Positions 39,006-50,908 are shown, counted from the first letter of the stretch. The stretch: 64,000 nt of DNA from an uncultured Ferrovum sp. (GCA_903909215.1 CAIVUX010000018.1:1-64000); one strand, 5' to 3'. The notes: generated from the sequence alone by a model not told the origin. Made by a program: numbers and translations.

Positions 39006-41061
39006 CAGTTGTATGTTGCCCCTTAACACTTTGGGGCTAACACCCACCGTAACAGCCCATCTAAACAAGATGGGAATCCGCACGGTTTTCGATTTGGTAC
39101 TGCATTTGCCGCTGCGCTACGACGACGAAACACGCGTAGTGACCATCGATCATTTAACCCTAGGCGTTTCGGCATGTGTAGAGGCGGAAGTAGTAAGCGC
39201 CGACATTCAATACCGTCCACGGCGCATGTTGTTGGTGCGCGTGCGCGATACCACAGGTGAAATTACTCTTCGCTTTCTTAACTTTTACGGCAGCCAAGTA
39301 AAGCAGTTGGCAGCGGGAACTAAGTTACGTCTATTGGGTGAATTGCGTCAGGGTTATTTGGGGCCCGAAATGATTCACCCTAAATATCGCCTATTGACAA
39401 CGGATGTGCCGCTGGCAGATTCGCTTACACCCATCTACCCCACCACGGCTGGCCTCTCACAAACCAGCCTACGTCGCGCCATTGAAAAGGCCTTGACCGC
39501 GGCCAATCTTACAGACACATTAAATGACGCGGTACGTCAGTATTTGAATTTAGCGCCCTTTGAAGAAAGTGTACGCTTGCTGCACAACCCTCCCGCCAAC
39601 ATCTCTCATGCCAGCCTAGAACATCGCAAACACCCCGCGTGGCAACGATTAAAATTTGATGAATTATTGGCACAGCAAATTTCTATGCGCTTGCATATTA
39701 ATGAACGAGAGTCCCGCAAGGCCCCACCTCTGCTAGGGCCCGGCCAACGGCAAAAACAATTTTTGTCTGGCCTACCTTTTAAGCTGACTCGCGCACAGAA
39801 ACGCGTCTTTCAAGAAATTGAATCTGATCTGGCGCGATCATTTCCCATGCACCGTCTGTTGCAAGGGGATGTGGGCAGCGGCAAAACCGTTGTGGCGGCG
39901 TTGGCTTGTTTACGCGCCATTGATGCAGGTTTTCAAGCAACGCTCATGGCACCCACAGAGATATTAGCCGAGCAACATTTTAGAAAAATTGAACAACTCT
40001 TGTTACCCTTAGGCCTTACCACCACTTGGCTGACTGGTCGCCTGCGTAAAAGCGTGCGTGCTACGGCGTTGGAACACATTGCTTCTGGCCGTGCACAATT
40101 GGTCATCGGCACCCACGCACTTATTCAAGAGTCAGTTCGGTTTTCTAAATTAGGGTTGGTCATTATCGATGAACAACATCGCTTTGGTGTAGAACAGCGC
40201 TTGGCTTTACGCAACAAGGCACTGTCGGCAGGCGGACGTCACCCACATCAACTTATGATGAGCGCCACCCCTATTCCACGCACCTTGAGTATGAGCTACT
40301 TTGCCGACTTGGATGTGTCCATTATTGACGAGCTGCCGCAAGGGCGCATTCCTATTCTAACCAAGCTGATTGATGATTCGCGTCGCGATGAAGTCATTTC
40401 GCGCATTCGTGAGTCCTGCGAACAAGGTGGGCAAGCGTATTGGGTTTGCCCATTAATTGAAGAATCGGAAGCCTTGCAGCTGCGCACCGCATTAGAAACC
40501 TTTGATCGCATCAGCAGTATTTTTCCAGATTTGAGCGTGGGCCTTATTCACGGCCGTTTGTCCGCTGATGAAAAAGCAACTGCCATGCACGACTTTGCCG
40601 AGGGCCGACTGCAAGTGCTGGTGGCCACCACGGTCATTGAAGTGGGCGTGGATGTGGCCAATGCTTCAGTTATGGTGATTGAACATGCCGAGCGTATGGG
40701 ATTGGCGCAACTGCATCAATTACGGGGCCGTGTAGGACGTGGCTCTGCTCAGGGGTATTGTGTGCTGTTGTATCATCCTCCTTTATCAGAAACGGCACGG
40801 GTCCGACTAAAAGTGATTTTTGAAAATACAGATGGTTTTGAAATTGCCCGCCAAGATTTACTGATGCGCGGTCCTGGTGAATACTTGGGCGCCCGACAAA
40901 GCGGTGCGGCACTGCTGCGTTTTGCCGACATTGAAGAGGATGAGTCGTTGATGAATGCGGCGCACCTTGTGGCGCTGCAATGGATTGCCAAAGATCCCGC
41001 TGGTGCACAGTCTCATCTGCAGCGCTGGCTGTTCTCTCGACAAGAATTTTTAACCGCATGA
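38998..41061 (+). CDS. recG: ATP-dependent DNA helicase RecG
   Basis: 687 residues from GTG 38998; ATG 39013 is an alternative. N-terminal wedge domain (OB fold, about 55-155), then SF2 helicase motifs: Walker [35 protein letters not shown], and motif [11 protein letters not shown]. It remodels stalled replication forks and branched DNA. The spoT-ridA-recG order is common. Its end overlaps ubiA by four bases. Confidence 0.96.
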   Translation: MSNSCMLPLNTLGLTPTVTAHLNKMGIRTVFDLVLHLPLRYDDETRVVTIDHLTLGVSACVEAEVVSADIQYRPRRMLLVRVRDTTGEITLRFLNFYGSQVKQLAAGTKLRLLGELRQGYLGPEMIHPKYRLLTTDVPLADSLTPIYPTTAGLSQTSLRRAIEKALTAANLTDTLNDAVRQYLNLAPFEESVRLLHNPPANISHASLEHRKHPAWQRLKFDELLAQQISMRLHINERESRKAPPLLGPGQRQKQFLSGLPFKLTRAQKRVFQEIESDLARSFPMHRLLQGDVGSGKTVVAALACLRAIDAGFQATLMAPTEILAEQHFRKIEQLLLPLGLTTTWLTGRLRKSVRATALEHIASGRAQLVIGTHALIQESVRFSKLGLVIIDEQHRFGVEQRLALRNKALSAGGRHPHQLMMSATPIPRTLSMSYFADLDVSIIDELPQGRIPILTKLIDDSRRDEVISRIRESCEQGGQAYWVCPLIEESEALQLRTALETFDRISSIFPDLSVGLIHGRLSADEKATAMHDFAEGRLQVLVATTVIEVGVDVANASVMVIEHAERMGLAQLHQLRGRVGRGSAQGYCVLLYHPPLSETARVRLKVIFENTDGFEIARQDLLMRGPGEYLGARQSGAALLRFADIEEDESLMNAAHLVALQWIAKDPAGAQSHLQRWLFSRQEFLTA

Positions 41062-41921
41062 ACCGACTTCACGTCTACTGGCGCTTAATGCGTCTTCATA
41101 AACCCATCGGCACCCTGCTTTTGTTGTGGCCCACTTTATGGGCTTTGTGGATTGCTGGCCGCGGACATCCTTCATTCATGAACCTGCTGGTGTTTGTGCT
41201 GGGCACCTTGCTGATGCGCTCGGCCGGTTGCGTGATGAATGATTTGGCTGATCGCAACATTGATTCGCATGTAGCGCGTACCCGTGAACGCCCCTTAGCC
41301 ACGGGCGAAGTTTCTGTTAGGGAGGCGCTGATGCTGGTGGTTGTTTTATGCGCAGTGGCCTTGCTATTGGTATTCACGCGCAACTTGCTCACCATTGCAT
41401 TATCAGTACCCGCTCTATTTTTGGCTGGCACCTACCCCTTCACCAAGCGCTTTCTCCCTATTCCTCAGGCTTATTTAGGCATTGCCTTTGGCTTTGGTAT
41501 CCCCATGGCCTTTGCTGCAGAAACAAATGCCCTACCCCTGTCGGCTGCTGTACTGTTGTTGGCCAACATGTTCTGGGCCATCGCCTACGACACAGAGTAC
41601 GCCATGGTGGATCGTGACGAGGATATCCCGTTAGGCGTTCGCTCTTCCGCGATTTTGTTTGGTCGCTTTGACGTGTGGGCCATTATGCTGTGTTATGGGG
41701 TTTTCTTAAGTCTGCTTATGTGGGTGGGGCGCATTGAGGGGCTGGGGATTTACTATTGCGCCGGCCTGTTGGTGGCGGGACTAATGGCGCTTTACCATTA
41801 CACCCTTATTCGCCATCGCGAGCGAGCGCAATGCTTTAACGCTTTCATGCACAACAATTGGTTGGGGGCTGCAGTATTTATGGGATTGGTGGCGGAGTAC
41901 CTGTTGCGAACAACACCTTAG
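41058..41921 (+). CDS. ubiA: 4-hydroxybenzoate polyprenyltransferase
   Basis: 287 residues from ATG 41058, which overlaps the recG stop (ATGA). Eight or nine membrane helices with the two Mg-prenyl-diphosphate motifs NDLADRNID and YDTEYAMVDRDED, and RTRERPLATG between them. It attaches the isoprenoid tail in ubiquinone synthesis, which feeds the bc1 complex. No ubiC is adjacent. Its TAG stop interlocks with the facing gene's TAA. Confidence 0.95.
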   Translation: MNRLHVYWRLMRLHKPIGTLLLLWPTLWALWIAGRGHPSFMNLLVFVLGTLLMRSAGCVMNDLADRNIDSHVARTRERPLATGEVSVREALMLVVVLCAVALLLVFTRNLLTIALSVPALFLAGTYPFTKRFLPIPQAYLGIAFGFGIPMAFAAETNALPLSAAVLLLANMFWAIAYDTEYAMVDRDEDIPLGVRSSAILFGRFDVWAIMLCYGVFLSLLMWVGRIEGLGIYYCAGLLVAGLMALYHYTLIRHRERAQCFNAFMHNNWLGAAVFMGLVAEYLLRTTP

Positions 41922-42433
41922 AAGCGGTATTTAAGACCTAGGGACAGCAGGTCTACTCCAGCATCGCCATTAATGCGATTGGATGTCAGTTGATAGCGAT
42001 CCCAGCCCCCTTGCAAACGCAGACTACTGCTGATGTCATATTTCATCCCAAAACCCAACTGGTTGTAGGGCAACACATCAGCCAAACCATGTAGAGCGGC
42101 ATTATTGGTAACGTCTCCCGTGGCACGGACCCCACCCAATCGGCCGGTCAGACTCCAGCGGGAATTGAGAGGAACAGCGCCACTGCCTCCTAATACAAAA
42201 CTATGGGTGTTGGCATAATCTGCGGCGTTTGAGCGCGCTAAGGCCGAATCATTGCGAATATTGGTGGATAAGGTACCGCCATCAAATCCTGAGCCAGAAT
42301 CAACATGCAAAGATAAGGGCAGGGCGCTAATACCCGAGAACCAACCACCCGACTCGGCGCAGGCCAAGGCGCTACCCAGGCTTAATGCCACGAGCAGAAT
42401 GGGTGCTGTCCAAATTTTGGAGTGGTTTGTCAT
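41918..42433 (-). CDS. Small outer-membrane beta-barrel-type protein, function unknown
   Basis: 171 residues from ATG 42431-42433. A Sec signal peptide (about 7-27, ending ALACAES) is followed by alternating-pattern strands and a C-terminal Phe (LLSLGLKYRF), the usual end of an outer-membrane barrel. The pattern GFGMKYDISSSLRLQGGWDRY recalls the strand pair of small OmpA-like or OmpW-like barrels, but I do not recognise a named family. There is no OmpA peptidoglycan-binding domain. Neighbours are ubiA (convergent) and dacB (86 bases upstream, same strand). Confidence 0.7.
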   Translation of the reverse strand: MTNHSKIWTAPILLVALSLGSALACAESGGWFSGISALPLSLHVDSGSGFDGGTLSTNIRNDSALARSNAADYANTHSFVLGGSGAVPLNSRWSLTGRLGGVRATGDVTNNAALHGLADVLPYNQLGFGMKYDISSSLRLQGGWDRYQLTSNRINGDAGVDLLSLGLKYRF

Positions 42434-42519
42434 GTTAATGCCACGCAAATTAGCCTTATAAATAGGCAAATATAGCTTAAATTTACTCCAGTGAATTTCA
42501 ATAGTCCAAGAGTTTATTG

Positions 42520-44016
42520 TTACAGAGACTCTTTTATCCATCGCAGCAGCGCATTCTGCGCCGGGCCTGCGTTTCCAGCCTGCGGGTGGTTGACCAAAAA
42601 TACAACAGACACCCATTTTCCGTCATGGGTTAGCCCGTATCCCGCGTACCCCTTAACCCCTTCTAGGCTGCCCGTTTTAAGATGAAAACGTCCCTCCAGG
42701 TCATTATCGATGCCCAAATGGGCTTTAGCCGTACCATCCTGCCCTGCAATAGGCAATGAGGCCATAAATTCAGCCCAATAGGGGCTTTTGGCTGCTTTAT
42801 TCAGTATTTTATTGAGGTTCTCTGCAGAAATTTGCTCTTTTCGTGATAATCCAGCCCCATTTTCCAGTATTAACTCGGGAAATTGCAGACCTTCGTGGGC
42901 CAATAGGCTCTGTACACGCTGTTTACTGGTCTCTGGCGTGCTTGATCCTGCATTTTCTGACCATCCCAAGTCTAAATACAGCATGCGCGCCATGACGTTA
43001 TTGCTGAATTTGTTCATTTCTTGAATCAGAGCCATTAACGGCGGAGACTCATGACTGACCAATAGCGGTGTATTGGGAGCCACCACCCCTTCTTGCACAG
43101 TGCCACTTATAACGCCACCCAATTCCCCCCATATTTTACGGAAGGCGCCTTCAATAAAACGTGTGTTGGTCAGCACGCTATAGGCCAAGGTTTTCTGATC
43201 ACAACTCGCTTCCAGTTCCCCGCTTAAAGTAATCGTGGCCTCCTGTCCGTTATCCACCACCTGTTGGGTCAGCGCCGACTTCCAATCCGCAGGACATAAA
43301 CCAGTTTTACTTTTTTTGAGCAGCAAGCGATTCTCAATGTGGACATTTGGCAAATCAAAGTTCGGCAACGCCATAACCCCACTGTCTGCCACGTTCAGGG
43401 TGAGGGTGATGGCACGAAACCCCACCAATAGGGCGGCAGGTGCGGCGTTGTAAGCGCGATAACCCTGATGGTCAAATTCATCCGCCCCCGGGGGGCTGAT
43501 TTGAAACCGGCTTTGGTCCAGCAAAAGATTCCCGCGAATCTCTTTAACGCCACGGATGCGCAATGCGCGAAGCAGGCTTCCCCAATCTTCAAAAGTGAGG
43601 CGCGGGTCGCCCCCACCCACCACCACCACGTCTCCTGTGATCATTCCGTTAACCGGCTCAGGGCCTCTAATCTCTGTACGCCAGGTGGCGGTTGGGCCCA
43701 GGGCTCTTATTGCAGAGTAAGTGGTCACTAGCTTCATAAGTGACGCTGGATTTAGAGCTATTTTTTCGTTCCACTTTATTTTTGAGGCCGGCGCCGACAC
43801 TTCCTGCACCACAATCGCCACCGATTGCAGGGGAATGCCGGCTTGATGCAGCGCTTCTTTGACCTCGTCGGGCAACCCCATGGGGGCCGCCAAACCCAAT
43901 GGGGTCAGAGCCCAAATCAGGACCGTGAGAAGAACCGGGGTCAGACCCCAAATCGGGGTCTGACCCCTAAGCCTTCTGGGCATGAAAAAATGGTAGTCCC
44001 TACTTGAAATTGCCAT
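42520..44016 (-). CDS. dacB: D-alanyl-D-alanine carboxypeptidase/endopeptidase (PBP4, DacB)
   Basis: About 498 residues, S13 peptidase. Active-site SLMK (SxxK), a SNN triad ([10 protein letters not shown]) and HLKTGSLEG are all present. The ATG at 44014-44016 has AAGGG at good distance; adjacent ATG 44017-44019 and ATG 43981-43983 are alternatives. The signal peptide is unusual: three 13-bp repeat units are translated within it (GQTP, GLTP and ALTP). The enzyme trims peptidoglycan in the periplasm. The gene is divergent from groES, and the CIRCE operator lies 15-20 bases before its start. Confidence 0.93.
   Translation of the reverse strand: MAISSRDYHFFMPRRLRGQTPIWGLTPVLLTVLIWALTPLGLAAPMGLPDEVKEALHQAGIPLQSVAIVVQEVSAPASKIKWNEKIALNPASLMKLVTTYSAIRALGPTATWRTEIRGPEPVNGMITGDVVVVGGGDPRLTFEDWGSLLRALRIRGVKEIRGNLLLDQSRFQISPPGADEFDHQGYRAYNAAPAALLVGFRAITLTLNVADSGVMALPNFDLPNVHIENRLLLKKSKTGLCPADWKSALTQQVVDNGQEATITLSGELEASCDQKTLAYSVLTNTRFIEGAFRKIWGELGGVISGTVQEGVVAPNTPLLVSHESPPLMALIQEMNKFSNNVMARMLYLDLGWSENAGSSTPETSKQRVQSLLAHEGLQFPELILENGAGLSRKEQISAENLNKILNKAAKSPYWAEFMASLPIAGQDGTAKAHLGIDNDLEGRFHLKTGSLEGVKGYAGYGLTHDGKWVSVVFLVNHPQAGNAGPAQNALLRWIKESL
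43901..43967. repeat. Three GGGGTC(A/T)GACCCC units inside dacB (locus 4)
   Basis: Copies at 43901-43913 (imperfect, GGGGTCAGAGCCC), 43937-43949 (GGGGTCAGACCCC) and 43955-43967 (GGGGTCTGACCCC). Start distances are 36 and 18 bp, both multiples of three, and all are read in the same codon phase in the signal-peptide part of dacB. Confidence 0.88.
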
Positions 44017-44033
44017 CATTAGCCCTTACACTA

Positions 44034-44060
44034 TTGGCACTCACTCGCTTCGAGTGCTAA
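44034..44060. promoter_or_regulatory. CIRCE operator (HrcA site) of groESL
   Basis: TTGGCACTC, nine bases, GAGTGCTAA: one mismatch to the consensus TTAGCACTC-N9-GAGTGCTAA. It is 38 bases before the groES ATG. TTGGCA here with TAACAA 18 bp on could form an overlapping -35/-10. HrcA bound to CIRCE represses groESL until heat shock. Confidence 0.92.
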
Positions 44061-44098
44061 CAATACGTTGTTTAACTCTCTCGCAGGAGAAATTCCGC

Positions 44099-44389
44099 AT
44101 GAAAATTCGCCCCTTACACGACCGTGTGATTGTCAAACGCCTTGAAGAAGAGCGCAAGACTGCCTCCGGCATTGTGATCCCCGATAACGCAACCGAAAAA
44201 CCAGACCAAGGCGAGGTGTTGGCCATTGGTACTGGCAAAGTTCTTGAAGATGGCACTGTTCGCGCCCTTGAAGTGAAGGTAGGCGACAAGGTTCTGTTTG
44301 GCAAATATTCCGGACAAGTCGTCAAAGTTGATGGCGACGAACTTCTGGTCATGCGCGAAGAAGACATCATGGGCGTTGTAATAGCCTAA
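44099..44389 (+). CDS. groS: Co-chaperonin GroES
   Basis: 96 residues from the ATG at 44099, preceded by CAGGAG; a longer in-frame reading would cross the operator region. [18 protein letters not shown], a mobile loop with [12 protein letters not shown] and the C-terminal [10 protein letters not shown]. Caps the GroEL cylinder. 65 bases separate it from groL. Controlled by the CIRCE at 44034-44060. Confidence 0.98.
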   Translation: MKIRPLHDRVIVKRLEEERKTASGIVIPDNATEKPDQGEVLAIGTGKVLEDGTVRALEVKVGDKVLFGKYSGQVVKVDGDELLVMREEDIMGVVIA

Positions 44390-44427
44390 CTTACCCTTTT
44401 AATTTTACGGCTTTCGTTCATTCGTGA

Positions 44428-46101
<1,674 letters not shown>

Positions 46102-46150
46102 TTGCTGCTTTGCAACGAAAATTATATTTTCGCTGCTGCTCTGCAACATA

Positions 46151-46181
46151 AAAGCCCGATGCGTGTCATCGGGCTTTTTTT
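46151..46181 (+). terminator. Rho-independent terminator of groESL
   Basis: AAAGCCCGATG (46151-46161) pairs with CATCGGGCTTT over 11 bp around a five-base loop (CGTGT), followed by a T run to 46180-46181. Confidence 0.93.
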
Positions 46182-46302
46182 ACTCATGCATAAGCCAGCC
46201 CCCATTTGTAGAAGAGCGAAATAGCGCTTGGAACTACCTCGAATCCCGATTACCATTAGCGTTGCAATTGTTAGGTTGCGCATAATAATTAGGGAGGTCG
46301 TC

Positions 46303-46614
46303 ATGTCTGAGTATTCATCGAACAGAATCCAAAACAACCCCAAGTACCACCAGTTGGTCAGTCAACGCGATACGCTGGCTTGGGCATTGTCCGCCATTGT
46401 ATGCGTCATGTATTTTGGCTTTATCCTCTTGATCGCTTTTGCGCCCGATTTTCTGACTCAGCCGATATCTGCTGACACGGTAATCCCTGTTGGGATGCCC
46501 GTAGGTGTAGGCGTTATTTTAGTGTCCTGTATTCTCACCGCTATTTATGTGCGTCGCGCTAATAGCGTTTTTGATCCACTCACTGACGAAATCATTCAGG
46601 AATCACTCAAATGA
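46303..46614 (+). CDS. DUF485 membrane protein, partner of acetate permease
   Basis: 103 residues from ATG 46303 with AGGGAGG upstream. Two membrane helices (about 27-50 and 63-83) and the DUF485 start [16 protein letters not shown]. Such proteins (YjcH in E. coli) are almost always encoded before actP. Exact role unknown; probably part of the transporter or its assembly. Overlaps actP by four bases. Confidence 0.9.
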   Translation: MSEYSSNRIQNNPKYHQLVSQRDTLAWALSAIVCVMYFGFILLIAFAPDFLTQPISADTVIPVGMPVGVGVILVSCILTAIYVRRANSVFDPLTDEIIQESLK

Positions 46615-48353
46615 GAACTCTAAAAACTACTTTACTGGCGTTCATCACTGCGGTCACTTTGCTGGCCGTGCCGCTGTCTTATGCAGCCGATAGTGCAGCA
46701 CCTGCAGCAGCCGCACCTGCTGCGGCAGTGGCTCCCGCCGCCGCAGTAAACCCAGCAGATCTTCCTATTAACTGGCATGCCGTAGGGATGTTCTTGGCCT
46801 TTGTGGCCGTCACTTTAATCATTACCTATTGGGCCGCCAAACGAACCAAAACAGCCACCGACTTTTATGCAGCAGGACGAGGCATTACCGGTTTTCAAAA
46901 CGGCATGGCTATCGCGGGTGACTACATGTCAGCCGCATCGTTCTTAGGCATTGCAGCCTTGGTGTACATGAACGGCTTTTACGGATTAATTTTCTCCGTA
47001 GGCTGGTTGGTGGGTTGGCCCATTATTCTGTTCTTGATTGCTGAGCGTCTGCGCAATTTGGGTAAATTTACCTACGCCGACGTGGCCTCCTTCCGCTTGC
47101 AACAAGGTCCCGTACGGACCATGGCAGCCGTGGGTTCCTTAATCGTGGTGATTTGGTACCTCATCGGTCAAGCCGTGGGTGCTGGACAATTGCTGCACAC
47201 CTTGGTGCCGCAAATTTCATATCGTCAATCCATCATCATCGTGGGTACGTTAATTATTATTTATGTCACCTTCGGCGGCATGAAAGCCACCACCTGGGTG
47301 CAAATTATTAAAGCCGGTTTGCTGCTGGGTGGCGCTACATTAATGGCCATTGGTGTAATGGCACACGAAGGGTTCAGTTTTGAAAAGCTGTTCGCTGATG
47401 CGGTGGCTATTCACCCCAAACATTTAGAGATTATGAAATCCGTAGTGCCTATTGGCGCCAAGGCCAACCCCATTGAATCTATTTCATTGGGCTTAACGCT
47501 GATGTTTGGTACCGCTGGTTTGCCGCATATTCTAATGCGTTTCTTCACTGTAACCGATGCCAAAGCGGCGCGTAAGTCTGTGTTGTACGGCACCTGTTTC
47601 ATTGGTTACTTCTACATCCTGACCTTCATCATCGGTTTCGGTGCCATTGTTTTGGTGGCCAATAACCCCGAGTATGTGGCTGATCTCTCGAAAAGCATCC
47701 TAGCGCTGAAAGGTGGCGGTAGTATGCCGGCGGTGTATCTGTCTCACGCCATTGGCGGCGACTTCTTCTTGGGCTTTATTGCCGCCGTGGCCTTCGCTAC
47801 CATCCTAGCGGTGGTGTCGGGTTTAACCTTGGCTGGCGCCTCAGCATTGTCCCATGACATTTATGCCAACGTGATCATGAAGGGCAAAGCCACTGAAGCG
47901 CAGGAAGTATGGGTTTCAAAAATCTGCGTGATCGGCTTGGGTATCTTGGCCATCTTGCTGGGCATGGCGTTCGAGAAACAGAACGTGGCCTACATTGTGG
48001 CGCTTACCTTCTCCATCGCAGCCTGTGCCAACTTCCCGATCCTGGTGTTGTCGGTATTCTGGCGCGGTCTTACCACACGCGGCGCAGTATTGGGCGGCTA
48101 CACCGGCATCTTTGGTTCCATCGGATTGCTGATTATTGGGCCCACGGTATGGACCAAGGTACTGGGCAACGGTCCTGCTATCTTCCCATATGATTTCCCA
48201 ACCTTTGTGGTGTTGCCCGCTGTGTTGATTGTGGCTTTCTTGGCCTCCGTCACCGATAACAGCGAAAGCGCGCAAAAAGAGCGTGCTGCATTCAATGCAC
48301 AGAAAGTACGTTCTGAAACAGGCTTGGGTTCTGAGGTGGGTGCTTCACACTAA
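46611..48353 (+). CDS. actP: Cation/acetate symporter ActP
   Basis: 580 residues, sodium:solute symporter family with about 13 helices. An N-terminal signal-like segment (ending SYAAD) and an Ala/Pro linker precede the first helix. Conserved parts include [42 protein letters not shown] and [18 protein letters not shown]. Takes up acetate and related monocarboxylates. No acs gene is adjacent. The downstream spacer holds four repeat units. Confidence 0.92.
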   Translation: MRTLKTTLLAFITAVTLLAVPLSYAADSAAPAAAAPAAAVAPAAAVNPADLPINWHAVGMFLAFVAVTLIITYWAAKRTKTATDFYAAGRGITGFQNGMAIAGDYMSAASFLGIAALVYMNGFYGLIFSVGWLVGWPIILFLIAERLRNLGKFTYADVASFRLQQGPVRTMAAVGSLIVVIWYLIGQAVGAGQLLHTLVPQISYRQSIIIVGTLIIIYVTFGGMKATTWVQIIKAGLLLGGATLMAIGVMAHEGFSFEKLFADAVAIHPKHLEIMKSVVPIGAKANPIESISLGLTLMFGTAGLPHILMRFFTVTDAKAARKSVLYGTCFIGYFYILTFIIGFGAIVLVANNPEYVADLSKSILALKGGGSMPAVYLSHAIGGDFFLGFIAAVAFATILAVVSGLTLAGASALSHDIYANVIMKGKATEAQEVWVSKICVIGLGILAILLGMAFEKQNVAYIVALTFSIAACANFPILVLSVFWRGLTTRGAVLGGYTGIFGSIGLLIIGPTVWTKVLGNGPAIFPYDFPTFVVLPAVLIVAFLASVTDNSESAQKERAAFNAQKVRSETGLGSEVGASH

Positions 48354-48361
48354 GTAACGAT

Positions 48362-48439
48362 GGGGTCTGACCCCATGCGGGGTCAGACCCCCTAAGTTAG
48401 GCCCCGATTGGGGTCAGACCCCTGCCGGGGTCTGACCCC
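48362..48439. repeat. Four GGGGTC(A/T)GACCCC units between actP and the exonuclease gene (locus 5)
   Basis: Perfect copies at 48362-48374 (T form), 48379-48391 (A), 48410-48422 (A) and 48427-48439 (T). Within each pair the starts are 17 bp apart; the pairs are separated by an 18-bp spacer. They fill almost the whole 89-base convergent gap, so they could act as a bidirectional terminator. Confidence 0.93.
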
Positions 48440-48442
48440 AAT

Positions 48443-49051
48443 TTACTGTTTAAGGTGCCGCAATTTGATGAACATCATTGCAGCCATCAAAGCATCATTG
48501 AACGCATCATGCTCTTCGCGTTCGGGTAGGTTTAAATGTTTCATCATAGTGTGAAAATGTAAATCCACATTACTGCCCACCTGCTGGGCGTATTTGTAAT
48601 CGTAGTACATGCCAGACACTTCAATTTGCCGTTGCGGCAAAGGGATGCCTAAAAAAGGCCGTACCAAACGATTGAGCATGGCCACATCAAATTCTAGGTA
48701 ATATCCCACCAAGGGTCGGTTCCCCACAAAATCTAAAAACTGTTGAATGGCCACCTGTGGCTCCAGACCATTGGCCACATCCATACTGCGCAGGCGATGA
48801 ATGCGAATACTTTCAGCAGCCACATGAACGGTCGGACGTATAAACAACTCAAGACGCTGGCTGGTCATGATTTGATTGCCGCGAATAAGAACTGCGCCAA
48901 TAGAAATAATTTCATCGCGCTGACGATCTAACCCAGTGGTTTCGCAATCCACAGCCACCCACTCATTGGGCGGCGGGGTATCAAAGAGGCTGGCGTATTC
49001 TGCGCGCTTTAACCGACTGCGATACCAGTGAGCCATCAGCCATTGCCACAT
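48443..49051 (-). CDS. DnaQ-like 3'-5' exonuclease
   Basis: 202 residues, DEDDh exonuclease fold: VAVDCETTG (Asp35, Glu37), GYYLEFDVAM (third Asp), and EHDAFNDAL (His and fourth Asp). Similar to the epsilon-like exonucleases that follow DUF294 genes in many proteobacteria; not the polymerase III epsilon itself. Lies three bases after the DUF294 gene. Substrate unknown. Confidence 0.88.
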   Translation of the reverse strand: MWQWLMAHWYRSRLKRAEYASLFDTPPPNEWVAVDCETTGLDRQRDEIISIGAVLIRGNQIMTSQRLELFIRPTVHVAAESIRIHRLRSMDVANGLEPQVAIQQFLDFVGNRPLVGYYLEFDVAMLNRLVRPFLGIPLPQRQIEVSGMYYDYKYAQQVGSNVDLHFHTMMKHLNLPEREEHDAFNDALMAAMMFIKLRHLKQ

Positions 49052-49054
49052 GAC

Positions 49055-50908
49055 TTACAGCGCGCCCAGTTTAAAATGGAAATGCAAGACCCCGCGGAAG
49101 CGCTTCACCACCTGTAGGCTGTCACGCAGTAGGTCGCGCTCTAAGGTGCTCAATGATGATAGGGTTACCAAATTAGTAGGGCGCTGATCAAGGGCCATTT
49201 GGCGCAAACCCTGCTTAAGGCGTACGTCCATTAGGAAATGCAGAGATTCTTGTAGGTCGGTGGCAAGGTCCTCTGGAACACGGTTCAGCAGTACCAAGGC
49301 CTCAATACGCTCGATGGTGCCGGTCATCTTTAAGCGCGACTCTAGGGCCAGACTGCGAATGCCATGCACAATCGGAAAAATACCCAATTTCTTAATGTCT
49401 AGTTCTTCGTTTCCGGTGCCACCTGTTAAGAGGCGCGACCACCAGCTGCTTTGCTCGGAGAAGCTATCCGCTGCGCGGGCGAAATGAGCAAAGAAGCTTG
49501 GCGTATCTTGCAGACAATTAAAAAAATACTCTTTTAATTCTTCCAGCAACATATGGTCACCACAAACGGACACGGCATCCGCAAAAATAGCCAAACGCAT
49601 ATGGGTTTCGCTATTGGGATGAAATACCCATTGCCGTACCGTTTCTTTAAAGTCCTCTAAGCTCTGGCACCACAGTGGATTACGCATCATGATGCCACCC
49701 AAGCAAGGGGGATACCCAAATTCATACAGCGCATCGTTAAACGCACTGGTGATGTGAATTAAATCCGCACAATGATAACCATTACACAGGATAAGTCCGT
49801 TGTCTTGATCGGTTTTAAGAATCTGCTCAGCCCGCCCTTCGCTGCCCATAACAATCAGACAGCTGTTATCAATCAACTCTTGGGGAGCAATAAAATGCCA
49901 CAGTTTGGTGTATACCTTAGCGTTCAGTTCTTGCACCAAGCGCGCAATTAAGCTCACCTTCACTTCGCTTTCGCTGAGCAAACCAATCAAGCGCGATAGT
50001 GCAGCGCACGCATGCTTTAACTCATCTTGGGATTGGGCTTGCTGAATTTGTACCCAGATCAAATGGGAGTGATTAGAAATAAAGCTCAGTAAATCAAGCT
50101 GTTCAATAACGCCCATAATCTTACCTTGGCGCTTTACTACCACGCGATGCACGCCATGACGGATCATTAAAATCAATGCATCAAATACCGATGCGTGCTG
50201 ATCGGCCTCAACCAGGGTCCACGTGGTGAGCTGACCTACAGGAAGTTCATGTGGGTTGCAATCTGCCAGCAAGGCGCGACGAATGTCCGTGGTCGTAAAA
50301 ATCCCCACCCGCTTGGAGTTGGGGTCAGACCCCGATTTGGGGTCTGACCCCAACCCCAATTCCCCTCGCACCAACACATGGGATAACTTTTCTTTTTCCA
50401 GCAATTGCGCTACAGAAAATACATCCATTTTCTCGCTTACAAAGCGCGCCGGCCTAACAAAAGCTTGGTCAATGCGCGACAGCATTAAAGAGTGCAGTTC
50501 GCGTTGCGAGCGGCGCTCACCCAAGGCGCGCATTTTTTGCGAAAGATCGGAGAAGAGTAGGGCGCTGAACGTGGCATTGGCAGCAATGAGTCGTTGCACC
50601 GTGTCCTTGGGCACCAAATACACAATTAATTCTTGAGCGGCCGTAAACACGCCGCTCACCTGACCTGAGATCAGACTGCGTCCATCAAAACAGTCATCTT
50701 TGCTGTACACGCACACCACTTCGCCTTGTTCGGTTTGTTGCACATGCCCTTTGATAATGACAAACAAGGATCGAGGCCGGTCTTGCGGCGATAAAATCAC
50801 TTCCCCTGCGGGGTAATAGCCAATATCCACCGTATTACGAACCCATTGCTGCTGTTCGTTGGTCAGCCCATCAAATGGGGCGGCGGAGAAGTTAAAGGAC
50901 TTTGGCAT
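49055..50908 (-). CDS. Cyclic-nucleotide-binding/CBS/DUF294 nucleotidyltransferase-like signalling protein
   Basis: 617 residues. A cNMP-binding-like domain (about 10-125) is followed by a CBS pair (about 150-280), a DUF294 nucleotidyltransferase-like domain with MGSEGRAEQILKTDQDNGLI (GS...DxD pattern of the GlnD type), and a DUF294 C-terminal substrate-binding domain. Two 13-bp repeat units encode GSDP at residues 187-190 and 193-196 in a loop between CBS strands. The CBS/DUF294/exonuclease pair is often found with actP, here on the opposite strand. Function unproven. Confidence 0.87.
   Translation of the reverse strand: MPKSFNFSAAPFDGLTNEQQQWVRNTVDIGYYPAGEVILSPQDRPRSLFVIIKGHVQQTEQGEVVCVYSKDDCFDGRSLISGQVSGVFTAAQELIVYLVPKDTVQRLIAANATFSALLFSDLSQKMRALGERRSQRELHSLMLSRIDQAFVRPARFVSEKMDVFSVAQLLEKEKLSHVLVRGELGLGSDPKSGSDPNSKRVGIFTTTDIRRALLADCNPHELPVGQLTTWTLVEADQHASVFDALILMIRHGVHRVVVKRQGKIMGVIEQLDLLSFISNHSHLIWVQIQQAQSQDELKHACAALSRLIGLLSESEVKVSLIARLVQELNAKVYTKLWHFIAPQELIDNSCLIVMGSEGRAEQILKTDQDNGLILCNGYHCADLIHITSAFNDALYEFGYPPCLGGIMMRNPLWCQSLEDFKETVRQWVFHPNSETHMRLAIFADAVSVCGDHMLLEELKEYFFNCLQDTPSFFAHFARAADSFSEQSSWWSRLLTGGTGNEELDIKKLGIFPIVHGIRSLALESRLKMTGTIERIEALVLLNRVPEDLATDLQESLHFLMDVRLKQGLRQMALDQRPTNLVTLSSLSTLERDLLRDSLQVVKRFRGVLHFHFKLGAL
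50321..50351. repeat. Two GGGGTC(A/T)GACCCC units inside the DUF294 gene (locus 6)
   Basis: Perfect copies at 50321-50333 (A form) and 50339-50351 (T form), start distance 18 bp. On the coding strand both are read as Gly-Ser-Asp-Pro, six codons apart, without disrupting the frame. Confidence 0.92.

Noticed and set aside
46262-46286. Sigma-70 promoter before DUF485-actP (TTGCAA with CATAAT)
   Set aside because: Spacing between the hexamers is 13 bp, too short for a normal promoter.
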